DNA of 61,480 nt. Source: Welwitschia mirabilis (lineage: Eukaryota; Gnetophyta; Gnetopsida; Welwitschiales). Below, one piece after another: positions 1-11,379 of this stretch. How positions within the stretch are numbered: position 1 is the stretch's first letter; each line of letters begins with the position of its first letter. Location of the stretch: the NCBI GenBank assembly GCA_051453625.1, contig JBOZIK010000001.1, positions 132,154,877 through 132,216,356 of the forward strand, in the 5' to 3' direction. Below the pieces are notes generated by a model. That model did no database searches. It saw only the letters and a list, made by a program, of their open reading frames with translations, and had not been told where the DNA came from. The translations under genes and the position numbers were made by a program.

Positions 1-760
1 AGCATGAGGATTATCATCACTTAGATGAATAAATTGGATTTTAATTTGAATATTTATCTATAGCAACATTGTAATTTTATTTAGGAATTGTAGGTTTTCG
101 ATTAAATTTTTTTAGTTTTTCTCAATCCATAATAATAATTTGTCATCCTCTATGTTATCCTCATAATAAGATAAACAATAGTCCCAATTTCTGTTTTCTA
201 CCTGCAATAATTTTTAGTTTAGTAATAATCTATTTTCATCATTTCCTATGTGGTTTTTAAGACCAAACCGATGATTGTTAGTTGGTTTTTATTTTTTTTA
301 TTATTTTTTATCTAAAGGATGCAATGATATAACCAAATTAAAAAAGAAATATTAGAAATAAAGGATATTGATAGAAGAAAATATCAGAAAAGAATTAGTT
401 AACTTCAAATTAGAGTCAGGAATACAATCCTTAGGTGCATATAATATTCCTTCTAAGTTTATTTTTTCTAAATCTAACTCTGTAAAAGAAAATTTTTTAG
501 AAAGTAATTTAGAAGAAGATAGTCTTAAGATGTTAAACATCACATAAAAGCAAAAATAAGTCATATGTTATTTAACCCCTTATCCTAGTGCGAATCTTAC
601 TCTTAAGGAACTAACAGCCAATAGGAAATGTAAAATACAAACTCCTTTTGATTTACCCCAGGAGATGATGTTGAATTAAAGAATTTAAATGCCTATCCCA
701 TATATAGTGTTATAAGAAACCCCTGTACTCTACTCTTAATGATTATATTCTATTGAATCC
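1..760 (+). mobile_element. Truncated Ty3/gypsy leader and gag N-terminus (B/C family)
   Basis: The stretch parallels the leader of element B (35.5-35.8 kb) and the gag start of element C (56.4-56.8 kb). It has a hairpin-like GTCATCC block near 142-184, a T-rich leader, the 'ctaaa(gg/ct)atgcaatga' segment near 312-330, and then broken gag reading with residues like ANLTLKEL and DDVELKNLNAY, which match C (ANLTLKKL) and A (DDVELKNLQAY). No LTR is present and similarity fades near 760, so it is a 5'-truncated, 3'-truncated relic. Stops and frameshifts exclude function. Confidence 0.65.
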
Positions 761-1169
761 TAATCCAGATCTTTTTTAATAATTTTCTACATATTTTAGA
801 TTCATTTGTATTCTTTACAATTATAATTTTTAGAGACTTAGTCTCAATCTTTAGAAATAATGTGATGCAGTGATAATGGTATGTCATAATGTATAGATTT
901 CACTAGATCTCTAACTCAAAAATGATACTACTACATTGGTTGAGATGATACTACAAATCACGAATGTATAGTGCAACTAATTGAACAAGTACAAATGATA
1001 AAAAAGATATTTGTTTACCTTTAATCAGATAGAAGATATGCCGATGAGTAGTCCAAAAGCTGATAAAAAAGATATCTAAGAGTGATACAATAATTTTGAT
1101 GGTTGATAAATATATAGGAGAAACATTTTAGGGTTTTACAAGTAAAATAAATTTTCCAACAGATAAAAA
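761..1169. other. Unassigned AT-rich stretch
   Basis: No reading frame, LTR end or repeat recognised. One frame reads a weakly coiled-coil-like run near 925-1010, but it matches no family I can name. Confidence 0.4.
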
Positions 1170-1700
1170 TAGTAGGTCAAATGGCTAGGAAGATTCCATT
1201 TCTATCATAGCCAATCGATCCCTTGAAATGTCTAGTTGACTTCATCAAGTGTCATCACTAAAGTTGATCACCCTCATCTTCTTCTAGTAGACCCAAGTTT
1301 CTTATTTCTCCATGTCTAGTTGATCCCTTAGGGATCCGATTGACCACATGCTTAGTTAATCACATTTTGATCTTGTCAATCCCAAGTTTAAAAAAATGCA
1401 AAAGCCCAAGTTTGGTCGATTCCTCAGGTATCTAGTTGACTCCTTAGTCAGAAAGGATGAAATTATTTTACTTTAAATCTAGTCAACTCTAATGAATTCT
1501 AGTTGATCCCTTGATAATCAAATGTGATAAATTTATTACTCAAGTCCTATAAATCCCCTAGAAATTTGGTTAATTCCTTAGTAATCTATCTTTAATACTT
1601 CATAATATAGGTTTGGTCAAACCCTTAGGAATTCGATTGATCCCTTTAAGGGTATGAAACTTGTCAGGTTCATGTAATATTTTTGATAAATGTTTTTAGC
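1170..1700 (-). mobile_element. Inverted copia LTR fragment (same family as element H)
   Basis: Read on the minus strand, this piece reproduces LTR-specific text of element H. Examples are the 'actagacatggagaaataagaaact' region (compare 15255-15285) and 'gacatttcaagggatcgattgg' (compare 9395-9425), plus several degenerate copies of the GGGGTCGACCAGACC repeat typical of H's LTRs. Neither LTR terminus is present. It is a broken fragment in opposite orientation to H. Confidence 0.7.
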
Positions 1701-1904
1701 TTCTAATCTATAAGAATTAATATTTTTTACAAAGGATACAACATGTTTAACTATAACAGAAAATGTTAGTTTGACATAAACTTGGCAAATTTTAACTCAA
1801 TAACTTTTATTACATAAAAGGTACTACTAATTAATACTTTTGGCATTTAAAAGACTCCTATCTTAATCTAGTTGGGTGAAAATTTCTTCTTGCTTAGGTA
1901 GTGT

Positions 1905-2110
1905 TTATTGTTCTAAAGTAGCAAAAAGCAAAATTCAACTGCTTTCTCAACTGCTAAAGCCAAATACATTGCTACTGGAGGCTATTATGCTCACTTACTT
2001 TAGATGAAGCAAACATTAAAATAATTTGGACTAGTCATAAAAAGAATTCCCATTTATTGTGATAAAAAAAGTGCTATTAATATTTTTATTTTATAAGATT
2101 ATTTTTTAGT
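1905..2110 (+). pseudogene. Ty1/copia RNase H fragment
   Basis: The plus strand reads SKKQNSTAFSTAKAKYIAT followed by AHLL*MKQTLK, then a DKKSAINIF-like run. This matches the copia RNase H core (SKKQNSVALSTAEAEYIA...MKQ...CDNTSAINI). It is only about 70 codons with stops and no flanking RT, so it is a relic. Its orientation is opposite to the neighbouring LTR fragment, so the two are not from one insertion. Element H carries the homologous region at 13630-13800. Confidence 0.8.
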
Positions 2111-2775
2111 GATGTTCTCTTTATATGGTTCTATCTTTTTTGAATTTTTGTTTCTCTTTTTAAGACTTTGAGAATTTATCATTACTTTTAAATTTATTTT
2201 TAATTTTAATTATCATAGATCATACATGTTCAAAAGGATTTTTGAAAATTTTTTAAATTGTCTTATAAAGATAAACTAAACCTTTTTATTCTAGATGAAC
2301 TCGATTAACATCCTCTCCTTGTTTATAACTTTCTCATTCATAGATTCTTACATCATTATTTCTTATTAATTAAATTATCTAAATCCAAAATTATCATTAT
2401 TACTTAATAGGGTCACAAGTGAAATGGGGCCTATACATGTTTTATTGGTAAGATGATCTTTATTAGTAATTTTAATATCCTTATCATTATACTATTTGAT
2501 TAGTAAAATAACTAGTTATGGAGGTCAATTAGAAGGCATGGAAGTAATAGAATTATTAATTAAATTGCTACAAGATCAAGGTAAGAGAGATGAACTATTA
2601 AAATACTTGTACATATACAAAAAAAGGATGCATTTGATGTTTTAAAGACATGTGCCAAAGACAATGAAATCTGAAATAAAGCTAGGTGAAATAAGTTTTT
2701 TTATTTTATTTAATTTTTGATAATTTGTTTTTTAACAACATCATCTTAGTGGCTTTATCCTTTATTTGTTTAGAA
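2111..2775. other. No recognisable gene
   Basis: AT-rich sequence with scattered short frames. Part of it may belong to the hAT remnant that follows, but no conserved motif is visible. Confidence 0.4.
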
Positions 2776-2872
2776 GATTGGTGGAATAAATATAGCTTAG
2801 ACCCATTGGCTTTGAAAAGGATTGCCATTCATATTATTTCACAACCACATACCTCATCTGGAAGAAGTCTTT
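2776..2872 (+). pseudogene. hAT transposase C-terminal dimerisation domain remnant
   Basis: One frame reads WWNKYSLDPLALKRIAIHII followed by SQPHTSSGR. This follows the hAT dimerisation-domain signature of plant hAT and hAT-derived proteins (WW..YG.D.P.L...A..+LSQ..SSSG.ER). The downstream ERNWS motif is lost and the frame ends shortly after. No terminal inverted repeats or 8-bp target duplication were seen, so only the coding relic can be claimed. Confidence 0.75.
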
Positions 2873-3306
2873 GTAGTAATTAAATTAGGTGCTATTTTCT
2901 TTGATAACTGCTATTTTTCACTAATTCTTTTACATTTTCTTATTAGAGTTTAGTTATTTTAATATTTTTTGTTCAAAATGATGAGAAGAAATTCTTCTAA
3001 TTCCTTCAAGGAAAGGCACCTATTAATCAAATACACAAACTAAAATACAAACCACAATTATATCATGAATTAGATGTTAAATGTTTTAAAACTTAAACCA
3101 GGAACTTCATTATTACAAAAAAGAATTTTAACTTCTAAAAGCATAAGAAAGATTATCTTATTTTTTATTTTTCTCATCTTGATTCTAATATGGTAGTTTA
3201 ATTAGAGTAAAGCATTCCACATCCCATTTTCCGAGAGTTCTATGCCAACATTCATAAAATAGATGATAATAATAGAACTTTTCAAACTTAAGTATGAGGT
3301 ACCTCT
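2873..3306. other. Flank of element A, no gene seen
   Basis: AT-rich, no conserved frame. The base before element A's left LTR is 3306. A clean 5-bp duplication with the right flank (from 24581) is not visible (cctct against catat). Confidence 0.4.
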
Positions 3307-4397
3307 TATTGTAAGCTTAATTTATCATATTTAACATTATGTTTGGAGTATGTTTTTAGGTTCTTTTACAGTTTAATACTTAAATAGACCACTTTTGATA
3401 ATAAATACTGAAGATAAAGAATTAACAATAATTTGGATCAAAACGGAGTAATTATGGAGAATTTGATAAATACATGCCAAGAAGATGTTATGCAAAGAAG
3501 ATGTTACATTAAGAAAATAGTCCAATAGTCACTAAGAAGACAAGTAAAAGACGAAAATCTATGAAAAGATGAAAATCAATGGTCATCTACTTGATCATCT
3601 TAAAGACAAGAAAACATGTAGAAAACATGAAGAACATAAAACAACCTCTATCATTTATGTAATCATTGATATGACAGCCTTTGATCTGTTATGATTCTTT
3701 AGTGATCTTAATAGTCATCTAAATACTCTAAATATCTATCTTAGATTCCCTATTTACTCATCTCTATTACATTTATTGTTCTTATTATGTTTGGAAAGTG
3801 ATCAAGTAAGGAATCCATCGATTACCTACAGAGAAGGACTTTTCTTAATGTTGGACCATGTCTCCTTTATTAAAAATCTATTACTTTATAACCATTATAG
3901 AGAAGGGCTTTCCTTAGTGTTGGTCTATGTGTCTTTCATTAAGAAGCTGCCACTTTATCACTAGATGTACAACATTTCAGGTAATGAAGTATTAGTTAAC
4001 CTATTCTTTTCAATAATTCTTTTTATATTCCTTATAGCTTATGTTATTACAATTAAGTAACAGGTATATATAAGTTTATAAGGTTATGAGAACTAAATTA
4101 AGTAATAATGAATTAGCTGATCAATTAAAATATGCATTTAGGTTGCATCTTGCACATTGCATTCATCCTACATTGTATTTTAAATTCTGAAATTAGATTT
4201 AAATTCTATTCATTTCTTATTTGAAGTAATATTCCTACCTTTCTCTTCTATAATTTCTCTCTGGAGTACAGCAAAGGGGTTGAATTCCACATACTAGTGT
4301 GTTTTCTATGTGTATTTTACTAAAGACCTATAGGTACTATAGATAAAAAATCCATTAGTTGTAATACACGATTCATTACATGATTCACACTCCAACA
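3307..4397 (+). repeat. Element A 5' LTR
   Basis: It aligns end to end with 23491-24580. The first 42 bases align without indels (TATTGTAAGC against TGTTACAAGG, so the terminal TG has become TA). The 3' end is CAACA, directly followed by a primer-site-like sequence. Shared internal landmarks include 'catgccaagaagat', 'ttagattccctatttactcatctc' and the 'gagaaggg' motifs. The TATA box is damaged here (ctctaaatatc at 3726-3736) but intact in the 3' LTR. Confidence 0.9.
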
Positions 4398-4420
4398 AAT
4401 TGGCATCGTTGCTAGGGAGG
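4398..4420 (+). promoter_or_regulatory. Element A primer binding site
   Basis: Immediately after the LTR end, 'aattggcatcgttgctaggg' resembles the TTGGCGCCGTTGCCGGGGA primer site of Athila/Tat elements, usually assigned to tRNA-Asp. The differences are mostly C-to-T or G-to-A. This fixes the 5' LTR boundary and the orientation. Confidence 0.75.
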
Positions 4421-4499
4421 AGTTCAAGGAAGCTAGAAGGTTTAATTCAATTGCATAAGTAACTAATTTGATTTTTAAGTTATTTATCTGTGTAGTGCG

Positions 4500-5420
4500 T
4501 ATATTTAATTTTTTTCTTTTTTAAAGATCAATTTGCATTTTCCACTTTCTTAGTTTAGATTACTTTTTTATTTTTTTATAATTTTTTAATTTCTGTAAGT
4601 TTTCATCTTTACATTATTATTAGTTTTATTTTTCTTTCACTTTTTAATCTTTTTAATTTTTTAAATTTATGTAATTTTTTACTTAATAAGTATTTGTCTT
4701 TACATTATTGTTACTTTTATTTTAATTTTACTTTTTAATTTTTGTAATTTTTTAGATTTTTGTAATTTTCTTTTTACTTTCTATAATTTTTGACTTTATG
4801 TTATTGTTAGTTTTGTTTTTGCTTTTACTTTTTAATTTCTATAAGTTTTTAGTTTTTATAAATTTTTAAATTTCTATAATTTTTTACTTTTTCTAAGATT
4901 TTGTCTTTATGTTATTGTTAGTTTTGTTTTTGTATTCCATTTTTAATTTATGTAAGATTTTAATTTCTATAATTTTTTAGGTTTTTGTAATTTCTTAGTT
5001 TCTATAATTTTTCTTTTGTATATTACTATTAGTTTTATCTTCTTATTATTGTTTAAATTTCAATTAGATTTTCAATTTTTTCTTTTACTCTTAATTTCTA
5101 TACATTTTCATTTCTATGTTACTATTAGTTTTTTCTTTCTTAGTTTTATTTAGATTTCAATTAGTTTCTTGATTTTTTCTTTTACTTTTTAATTTTTGTA
5201 AGTTTTTAATTTCTATAATTTTTTAGTTTTCTACTTTATGTAATTTTTATTTCCTACATCATTGTTAGTGTTTTTTTCTTAATGTTGTTTAGATTTCAAT
5301 TAGTTTTCTAATTTTTCCTTCACTTTTTAATTTTTATAAGTTTTCAATCTCTATAATTTTTTATATTTTCATAATTTTTTTCACAATTTTTTAGTTTTCA
5401 ATTTTACTTTTGAATCTCAC
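4500..5420 (+). repeat. T-rich degenerate tandem repeat in element A leader
   Basis: About 0.9 kb of strongly T-rich sequence made of seven or more imperfect units. The core 'attattgttagtttt' recurs near 4611, 4702, 4798, 4911, 5021, 5118 and 5256, so the period is about 90-140 bp. Units share 'tttttaatttctgtaagttttc' variants. No coding capacity. It sits between primer site and gag, where Athila/Tat elements carry long leaders. Confidence 0.7.
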
Positions 5421-6300
5421 CATTATTTTTCAAATAAAATTTGCACTTTACATTCATTATTGATATAGCTTTGTTCTTGTACTTCATGTTATTTACAAGG
5501 GAGTTTTCCATCTTGATGTAATGAAGTTTTAGTTTTAACCTTTTATGGAACATCATTGACTTGTAGTACAATGTTTTAAATTTAAAACTAAGTTAAAAAC
5601 TTAGTTATCATTCTTCCTCAGGGATAACATTGAGTATTGGATAAAATTACACTAATTTTAATCTTAATACAAGTTACAAAAAGGAAAGAAAAGAGAAGAA
5701 GAGATGAAATGATTTTTAGAGTTTTCAACTTTGTCTTTAATAGGAGGGAAGCAGTTAGCTCCAAGTATCACTCATTTGTCCTATGCAATCCTTCACTCTA
5801 AAGTTATCTAGCTTTCTTTCTACAAAATAATAAAAATCATCAAGTTCTTTCGATCCAATTCATGGGACATAATCTAATCCATCATATAATAAATATTGAA
5901 TAAAATTAACACTTTAAATTTAAATAACGATAGAAAGCAAGGGCTCTTAAAATTCTCAAAATCTATAAAATTAAAAAACTACGTGATAAAAAGAAATTTA
6001 CATAACTAAATTAAAATTGATAGTTTAAGAAGTTATGTAAGCATTCTAATTATGATATTACTCATAAATCAAGATCAAAGGAAAAAACTTTTATATAATA
6101 AAAATAACAACTTTATAGCAAAAGAAGAAGGAAGTAAAAAGAAACTTTTTAAACAATTCTCAAAAACTAGCTCACTCCCCTAAAGAATCACTGAGAAATC
6201 CATCACAAGTTGATGCTCCAAATTTCTCTAATTCTCTAAGGCAAATATGAATAGAATGAAGGGTTTAATGTCCCTTTATAAGAAAAGATGGAGGTGATGG
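5421..6300 (+). other. Element A leader, no gene
   Basis: No frame or motif recognised. It is A-richer than the preceding block and lies between the T-rich repeat and the 28-bp repeat array. Confidence 0.45.
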
Positions 6301-6530
6301 GTAGTTATAAGATCTTAGCTTGTAGCATTAGGTATAATCTTTATCATTTAGCATTAGGTACATAAGATTCTATCTTATAGCATTAGATAGAAATTATCTT
6401 ATAGTATTAAGTAGATAAGATTTTATCTTCTAGCATTAAGTATAATATTTATCATTTAGCATTTAGTGGAGGTTATTTTATAACATTTAGTAAAGATTAT
6501 TATTTGGCATTTGGTTGAATATTCATCATG
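6301..6530 (+). repeat. Short-period tandem array (TAGCATTA repeats)
   Basis: Units beginning TAGCATTA or variants start at 6323, 6349, 6378, 6402, 6431, 6457, 6481 and 6505, so spacing is 24-29 bp. Alternate units carry 'ataagattttatctt', a self-complementary stretch. The array is degenerate and non-coding, inside element A's leader. Confidence 0.7.
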
Positions 6531-7269
6531 ATGAATTCAACATGTGGCTTTTGGAGCCAGATTCCTTTACTAACTAGTGCTATTATCACATGTCTCCAAT
6601 GACATCTTCACATGCCTCTTCTAAATATGTTCCAATTCTACTACTGCATGTCACTACCTCATGTCTCCATTGCCATCATTATTTTTATGTATAATTGTAT
6701 CTATCTTCTATCATGTGTTTCAAAATGTGGCTAAAAGTCTATAATTAATATGAAGAAAAACATAATATTAAAATTTATTTTTAAAAGAATAGAAGACATA
6801 TTTTATGATTAAAAAATTAAATTAATGCTTTCATTTATAATAAATTCACTTAAAAGACTTAATATAACTATCAATTTTTACATGTTAATAGAATAATAAG
6901 CAAATGGTTTCACAAAAAAAGCATTAGTAGGAGAAGCAATTTATTAGTCAAATAATTAAAGAAGGGTTAGGAAACTTCAATCTAAGAATGCAAGGTGTGA
7001 AAGTTTTAGTTTTTTAAATAGAGGAAGATGATTTTTCTGTTTTTTAAATTAATTACTTATTTTTAAAATTATTTTACCAATTTTTAAAAGTAGGTTAGCT
7101 ATTTCTAAAATAGTTTTTCAATTTTTGAAAGTAGTTTGTTTAAACTATCTTTCTCTTTAAATCCTACTTTTCAAACACTTTCTTCTTCTCAATCTAAAAA
7201 AAATGTCTTCCTTCATTTCTACTCCTACTTTTACTTGAACTTTTAATAAACTAAAAGCATAAAGAAAGA
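6531..7269 (+). other. Element A leader before gag, no gene
   Basis: AT-rich with repeated 'catgtctcca(a/t)tg.catc' phrases near 6590-6680. No conserved protein frame. Confidence 0.4.
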
Positions 7270-8776
7270 GATAAATTCATAACCCCTTTAACCTATTAGA
7301 GGAAGATGATGTAGAGCTCAAAAATTTACAAGCCTACCTAATTTTTTTAGGAGGAAATGATGAAGACTCCTACAACACTTAATGGAAATAGAGTAACTCA
7401 TTATTACTTTAGAAATTAAGAAAATAAGATGATAGATAGGACTTATATGATTATTTTTCCTTTCACCCTTAGAGGTAAAGCTAAGAATTGGTTGACAACT
7501 ATTCCATACTAAAGTCTTAAGAGTTGGAACAAAATTTAATATGCCTTTATAAAAAGATTTATGAATGAATAAACCGTGAGAAAAAGAAGGAAAAAATTTA
7601 TCAACATTACACAAAAACATTTTTAAGATTATGCAACAACTTATGAGAGACTTTTAATTGCTATTTCAGCCAATCCTATAGATGAATTTTCAAGGGAAGA
7701 ACTTATCAACTACTTCTATAGTGAATTGCATAGCTAAGCCAAACAACTAGTATATCTTGTATGTAGAGAACTTAACTTTAGATAATGCTTGGAAAAGTCT
7801 AAAAGAATTGGTAGAAATAAGTCAAATATGGCCTAAACCTACCATTAAACAGAATAAAACTATAGGGTAAATGTTGAAAGACATGAAGAAAGTACAACAT
7901 GAAGAGTAACCTAGCCCTAAAAATCTAGTTTAAGATCTTACCAATACATTCAAAATTTCACTAAGGCCTTGGTTGATGCAAAAATGTTAAATCAATTACC
8001 TCAACTATTAACACCTTACTATTCTTATGAATTTCATGGAAACAACTTCCATTACACCAAATATTAGCCTATTTTACCAAGTTATAAGGATATGTTCCAT
8101 GAAAAATCTTGTTCATTAAATAAAAAATCCAATGCCTTTAGAAGTATTCAATAATTTTAATAAATAAAAATGCAATCAAAATCATCTTTTAGACCCTTAT
8201 TTGATAATAGATATAAGGGTAATAACTTTTAGTTCAATAATTTTTAGCCTAACAAATTTCAATCCAATAATTTTTAGCCTAATAATTTTTAACCCAATAA
8301 CTTTCAGTATCACAAATCTTCTAAGAATGATTTCCTTAGAGAGTCAATGGAAGAAATAAAGGAAGAAATAAATAAAATGCAAGAGACCTACAATAAGAAT
8401 GTGAAAAACCTTATAGGCATATTTTAACAAACCATGTGGAAAACCTTAGAGAGTCAAATCTCAAGTCTCTATTACAACCCAAACCATTTCTAACTCAAAT
8501 GATTTGAAGAAGGATTGTAAGATAGTGATAAGAAGTGAACATGATACAAATCCTAATGAAGAAACCTCCACTTCTCACAACCTAAAAGATCCAAACCATG
8601 ATGATGACATAGAAGTTCTTGAATAATTAAGCTTTTCTTTAGATTCTAAAGAAAATTTAATCATAATACAACTAATGAAAACATTAAAAAGAAATCCACA
8701 ACTTCTTGTTAGAAATATTGAATACTAATCCTATCTATAATGATTATCTTAAGAAAATTATATAAGATGTGAATAT
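7270..8776 (+). pseudogene. Element A gag (capsid/nucleocapsid) pseudogene
   Basis: The broken plus-strand reading begins LEEDDVELKNLQAYLIFLGG and continues through the plant gypsy capsid core (RTYMIIFPFTLRGKAKNWL, then SLKSW, FIKRF, YATTYERLL, EFSREELINYFYSEL). This is the retrotrans_gag pattern that packs element RNA into particles. The region YEFHGNNFHYTKY (about 8020-8068) stands where a CCHC knuckle is expected and has lost its cysteines. A 15-bp repeat follows (8221-8307), then a Glu/Lys/Gln-rich stretch. Many stops lie at Gln codons. The 3' part is cut by copia element H. Confidence 0.85.
8221..8307 (+). repeat. 15-bp in-frame repeat in gag (PNNFQ units)
   Basis: Six successive 15-bp units encode (x)NNFQ or NKFQ. 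The final Gln codon is intact (CAA or CAG) in two units and is TAG or TAA in four. The unit length keeps the gag frame, so this was a coding repeat before decay. Confidence 0.85.
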
Positions 8777-10135
8777 TTTTAGATTATGAATTACCAATTG
8801 ATGTCAAACTAGTATTTTTTATGAAGCAAAATTTATTGTATAATATGTAAAAAATATTGATCACTTGCAAGTCAAAAGTTAAAGCTATGAATGTTACATT
8901 TTGATCCTAAAATTTATCAAGTATTATTACCCTTTTGAAGAGTCGACTAGACTTCTAAGGGGTCAATTGCACCTGGAGTAAACTCTTAGAACTGAACTGA
9001 ATTTAGAGTGTTAACCAGACTTTTGAGGGATTGATTAAACATATAAACCTAAGAATAGTACTCTTAAACTAATTGTTAAGAAGGCAATCAAACCTATGAG
9101 GGGTTAACTGGATCTTAGCACTATGCACCTAATTCTATTAAACCAATCATTAAGGGGTTAACCAGACCTAAGAACTAAGCATTAATACTTTACACCTGAT
9201 CAGCAAGGGGTCGACCAGACCTGATAGAGAAAACTAGGATGGATTTTTTCAGGACCAAGTAAGTAACTACATAGATATCTGAGTAATCAAGTAAGCAATT
9301 AACCAGATCCTAAGGGGTTAACCAAACATGGAGTCGTAAAAAACTAGAATGACTAAAAAGTTCACTTGAGTAACCTATTTAAGTAATGATACTAAGAGGG
9401 ATCAATCGGACATTTGAAGGGTCAATTAGCCGAAATAAAAATGTAAATTTTATATTCATTATATAGCCTTTTTGTAGCCATTAGAAGCACATTTTCAATT
9501 ATAATAATCCTAGAAGTATTCCATTATAACTAGCTAAGAGTGCAATCACTATAAAAGCTTCTTAATCTTTTATCAAACTATTAAATCTTGTGGATTAATC
9601 ATTGTACTTTTTTGACATTGCATTCCTTGAATAAAGACGATTTGACATCTATTATATTTTTACATGTAATATTATATCTATAGCACTCCATTATTCCTAG
9701 ATTGTATCTTCTATAGAAGAAGTGCTTCATTCATGTTTTATTGAACCAAAGAATGAGTGATAATAGTGAACTTGGAAATTTTATGATCACTAATATGATT
9801 TATTAAAAAATGTTGAGACTGAACCTTTAAAAAAAGTCTATTTGTAAAGATTATAGGTGAACCTAGAATACCTAAAAAAGTTTAACAGATATCTAGATTA
9901 GGCTTGGGATAAGTTGATCATTGAGAGTGGAGTAGGGGATTTTCCCAAATCACTATAAAACTTTCATGCATATGATTAATATTTTTGTTCTTTCTATTAT
10001 TTTTATTTTTTAGAATACTTTTAGTTTTTATGTGAAAAGTTTTTAGTAATCCATTTCAAGTAAGTTTATATTGTGAATTTATTTAGATAATTTTTTAGAA
10101 ACCTATTTATCCCCTCTAGGATTATGGATCCTACA
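8777..10135 (+). repeat. Element H 5' LTR
   Basis: It aligns with 14678-16049 throughout: 'ttagattatgaatta' start, 'gatcacttg(c/t)a', 'attcctagattatatcttctata', 'gagtggagtagggga' and 'aaacctatt(t/c)atccc' near the end. It ends CTACA next to the primer site. The first dinucleotide is TT rather than TG. About eight degenerate copies of AAGGGGTCGACCAGACCT lie in 8938-9430. Confidence 0.92.
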
Positions 10136-10160
10136 TTTGGTATTAGAGTAAAGTTGAGTC
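10136..10160 (+). promoter_or_regulatory. Element H primer binding site
   Basis: 'tttggtattagagtaaag' directly follows the LTR end and matches the TGGTATCAGAGC copia primer site complementary to initiator tRNA-Met, with C-to-T changes. Confidence 0.85.
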
Positions 10161-10200
10161 CATATTAATATTTTAATCAATATAGACTCTAGAATCCAAA

Positions 10201-10910
10201 ATGAGTAATCCCACTATTAGCTTTTCAACTATTCCTACCTTAGACATCCATACTCTTATTAATATTTTTGGATAGTCTGTGCATAAATTTTCAGATAGAT
10301 TATAAACTATGGACATGCAAAGAAGACATGAGATAATGCTAATAGTTTAGGTCAAGAATTTGATGGAGATAAAAGACTCTCTTTCACAGCAATTCTACCT
10401 CTTATATAGAACTTGCCTAGCACATTGTAGCCTGATGATTTGGATGTGATTGATGAAGAACAAGATGAGCTAGAAGATACTTATCAAGAACTATACTTAG
10501 AATGTGAAAGGCTAGTAAAGAGGATAAATGACCTGAACAAGATTATAAAGTCTCTTACCAAAGAAAAGGAGGATATAAAATCAAAGTACAAAAAGATCAA
10601 ATTTAAAAATTTTAATCTTATTTTATAGGTAAAAGATTTATCTCATTTTATAAATAAAATTTTTAGTGGTTCTTTCAAATTAAAATAGATGCTTGAAGTT
10701 TATAAACCTACTAGTGATAAGTCAGGTATTATCTTCATCTCCCAAAAATCACAAATTTAGCAAAATCAGGTAACTTGACAAAGTAAGTTTATTTCTAAAG
10801 TCACTTGTCATTTCTATGAAAAGACAGAACATTCAAAACATTTTTATAATGCTAGAAAGATAATGTTATTTTCAAACTTATTTAGTTCTTTTACTTTTAA
10901 ATTTATTCCA
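10201..10910 (+). pseudogene. Element H gag pseudogene with coiled coil and decayed zinc knuckle
   Basis: The reading starts MSNPTISFSTIPTLDIHTL with early stops. Residues encoded at 10440-10628 (DEEQDELEDTYQELYLECER onward) form a charged heptad-rich coiled coil typical of SIRE/Maximus gag. The knuckle at 10806-10850 reads CHFYEKTEHSKHFYNA. The first Cys and the His of a CCHC finger are kept, but the second and third Cys positions are Tyr (TGT/TGC to TAT/TAC). The product would be nucleocapsid; it is non-functional here. Confidence 0.75.
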
Positions 10911-10948
10911 AAAGAAGGTGTACCACATAAGTTAAAAAGACTAAGTGG

Positions 10949-11345
10949 ATGAAAGCTAATGATTTAAAAAGTCTCTTAATTCAAATAGCTTTCAAAGTAT
11001 CAAATAGTAGTAGCTGGTATTTGGATAGTGAATGCTTAAAAAATATGATGGAAGACAAATCCAAATTTAAGAAATTGAGAAACTTTAATGGAGGAAAAGT
11101 GACATTTGATGATAATGAAAGAGTAAAAATAGAAGGTATCAAAAGAATCAGAGAAGATAACATACCTAGAATTAATGGAGTTTTATATGTAAATAGTTTA
11201 AGCATAATTTATTGAGTATTAGCCAAATATGTAACAAAGGTTATAAGGTAGTTTTTGATAAGTCTAAATGTGAAATTTTGCATGGCAAATCAAATGATTT
11301 TATCCTTATAGCAAATAGAATAGGAAATGTTTATAGCATAGATTA
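10949..11345 (+). pseudogene. Element H aspartic protease / GAG-pre-integrase region
   Basis: The longest clean stretch (10949-11215) reads WYLDSECLKNMMEDKSKF followed by FNGGKVTFDDNERVKIEGI. This matches the copia segment WYLDSGCSRHMTG...GGKVTFGDN..GKIIGIG. The catalytic Asp of D-S-G is present but Gly has become Glu, so the protease would be dead. The reading then shifts frame into VTKVI-like and SNDFILIANRIGNVYSID-like text, the GAG-pre-integrase lead-in. Confidence 0.85.
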
Positions 11346-11379
11346 ATCATTTTACCCATGTTATTTTTATCATGTTGCT

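Noticed and set aside
7318-7620. 100-codon minus-strand frame
   Set aside because: Exact antisense of the gag capsid region of element A.
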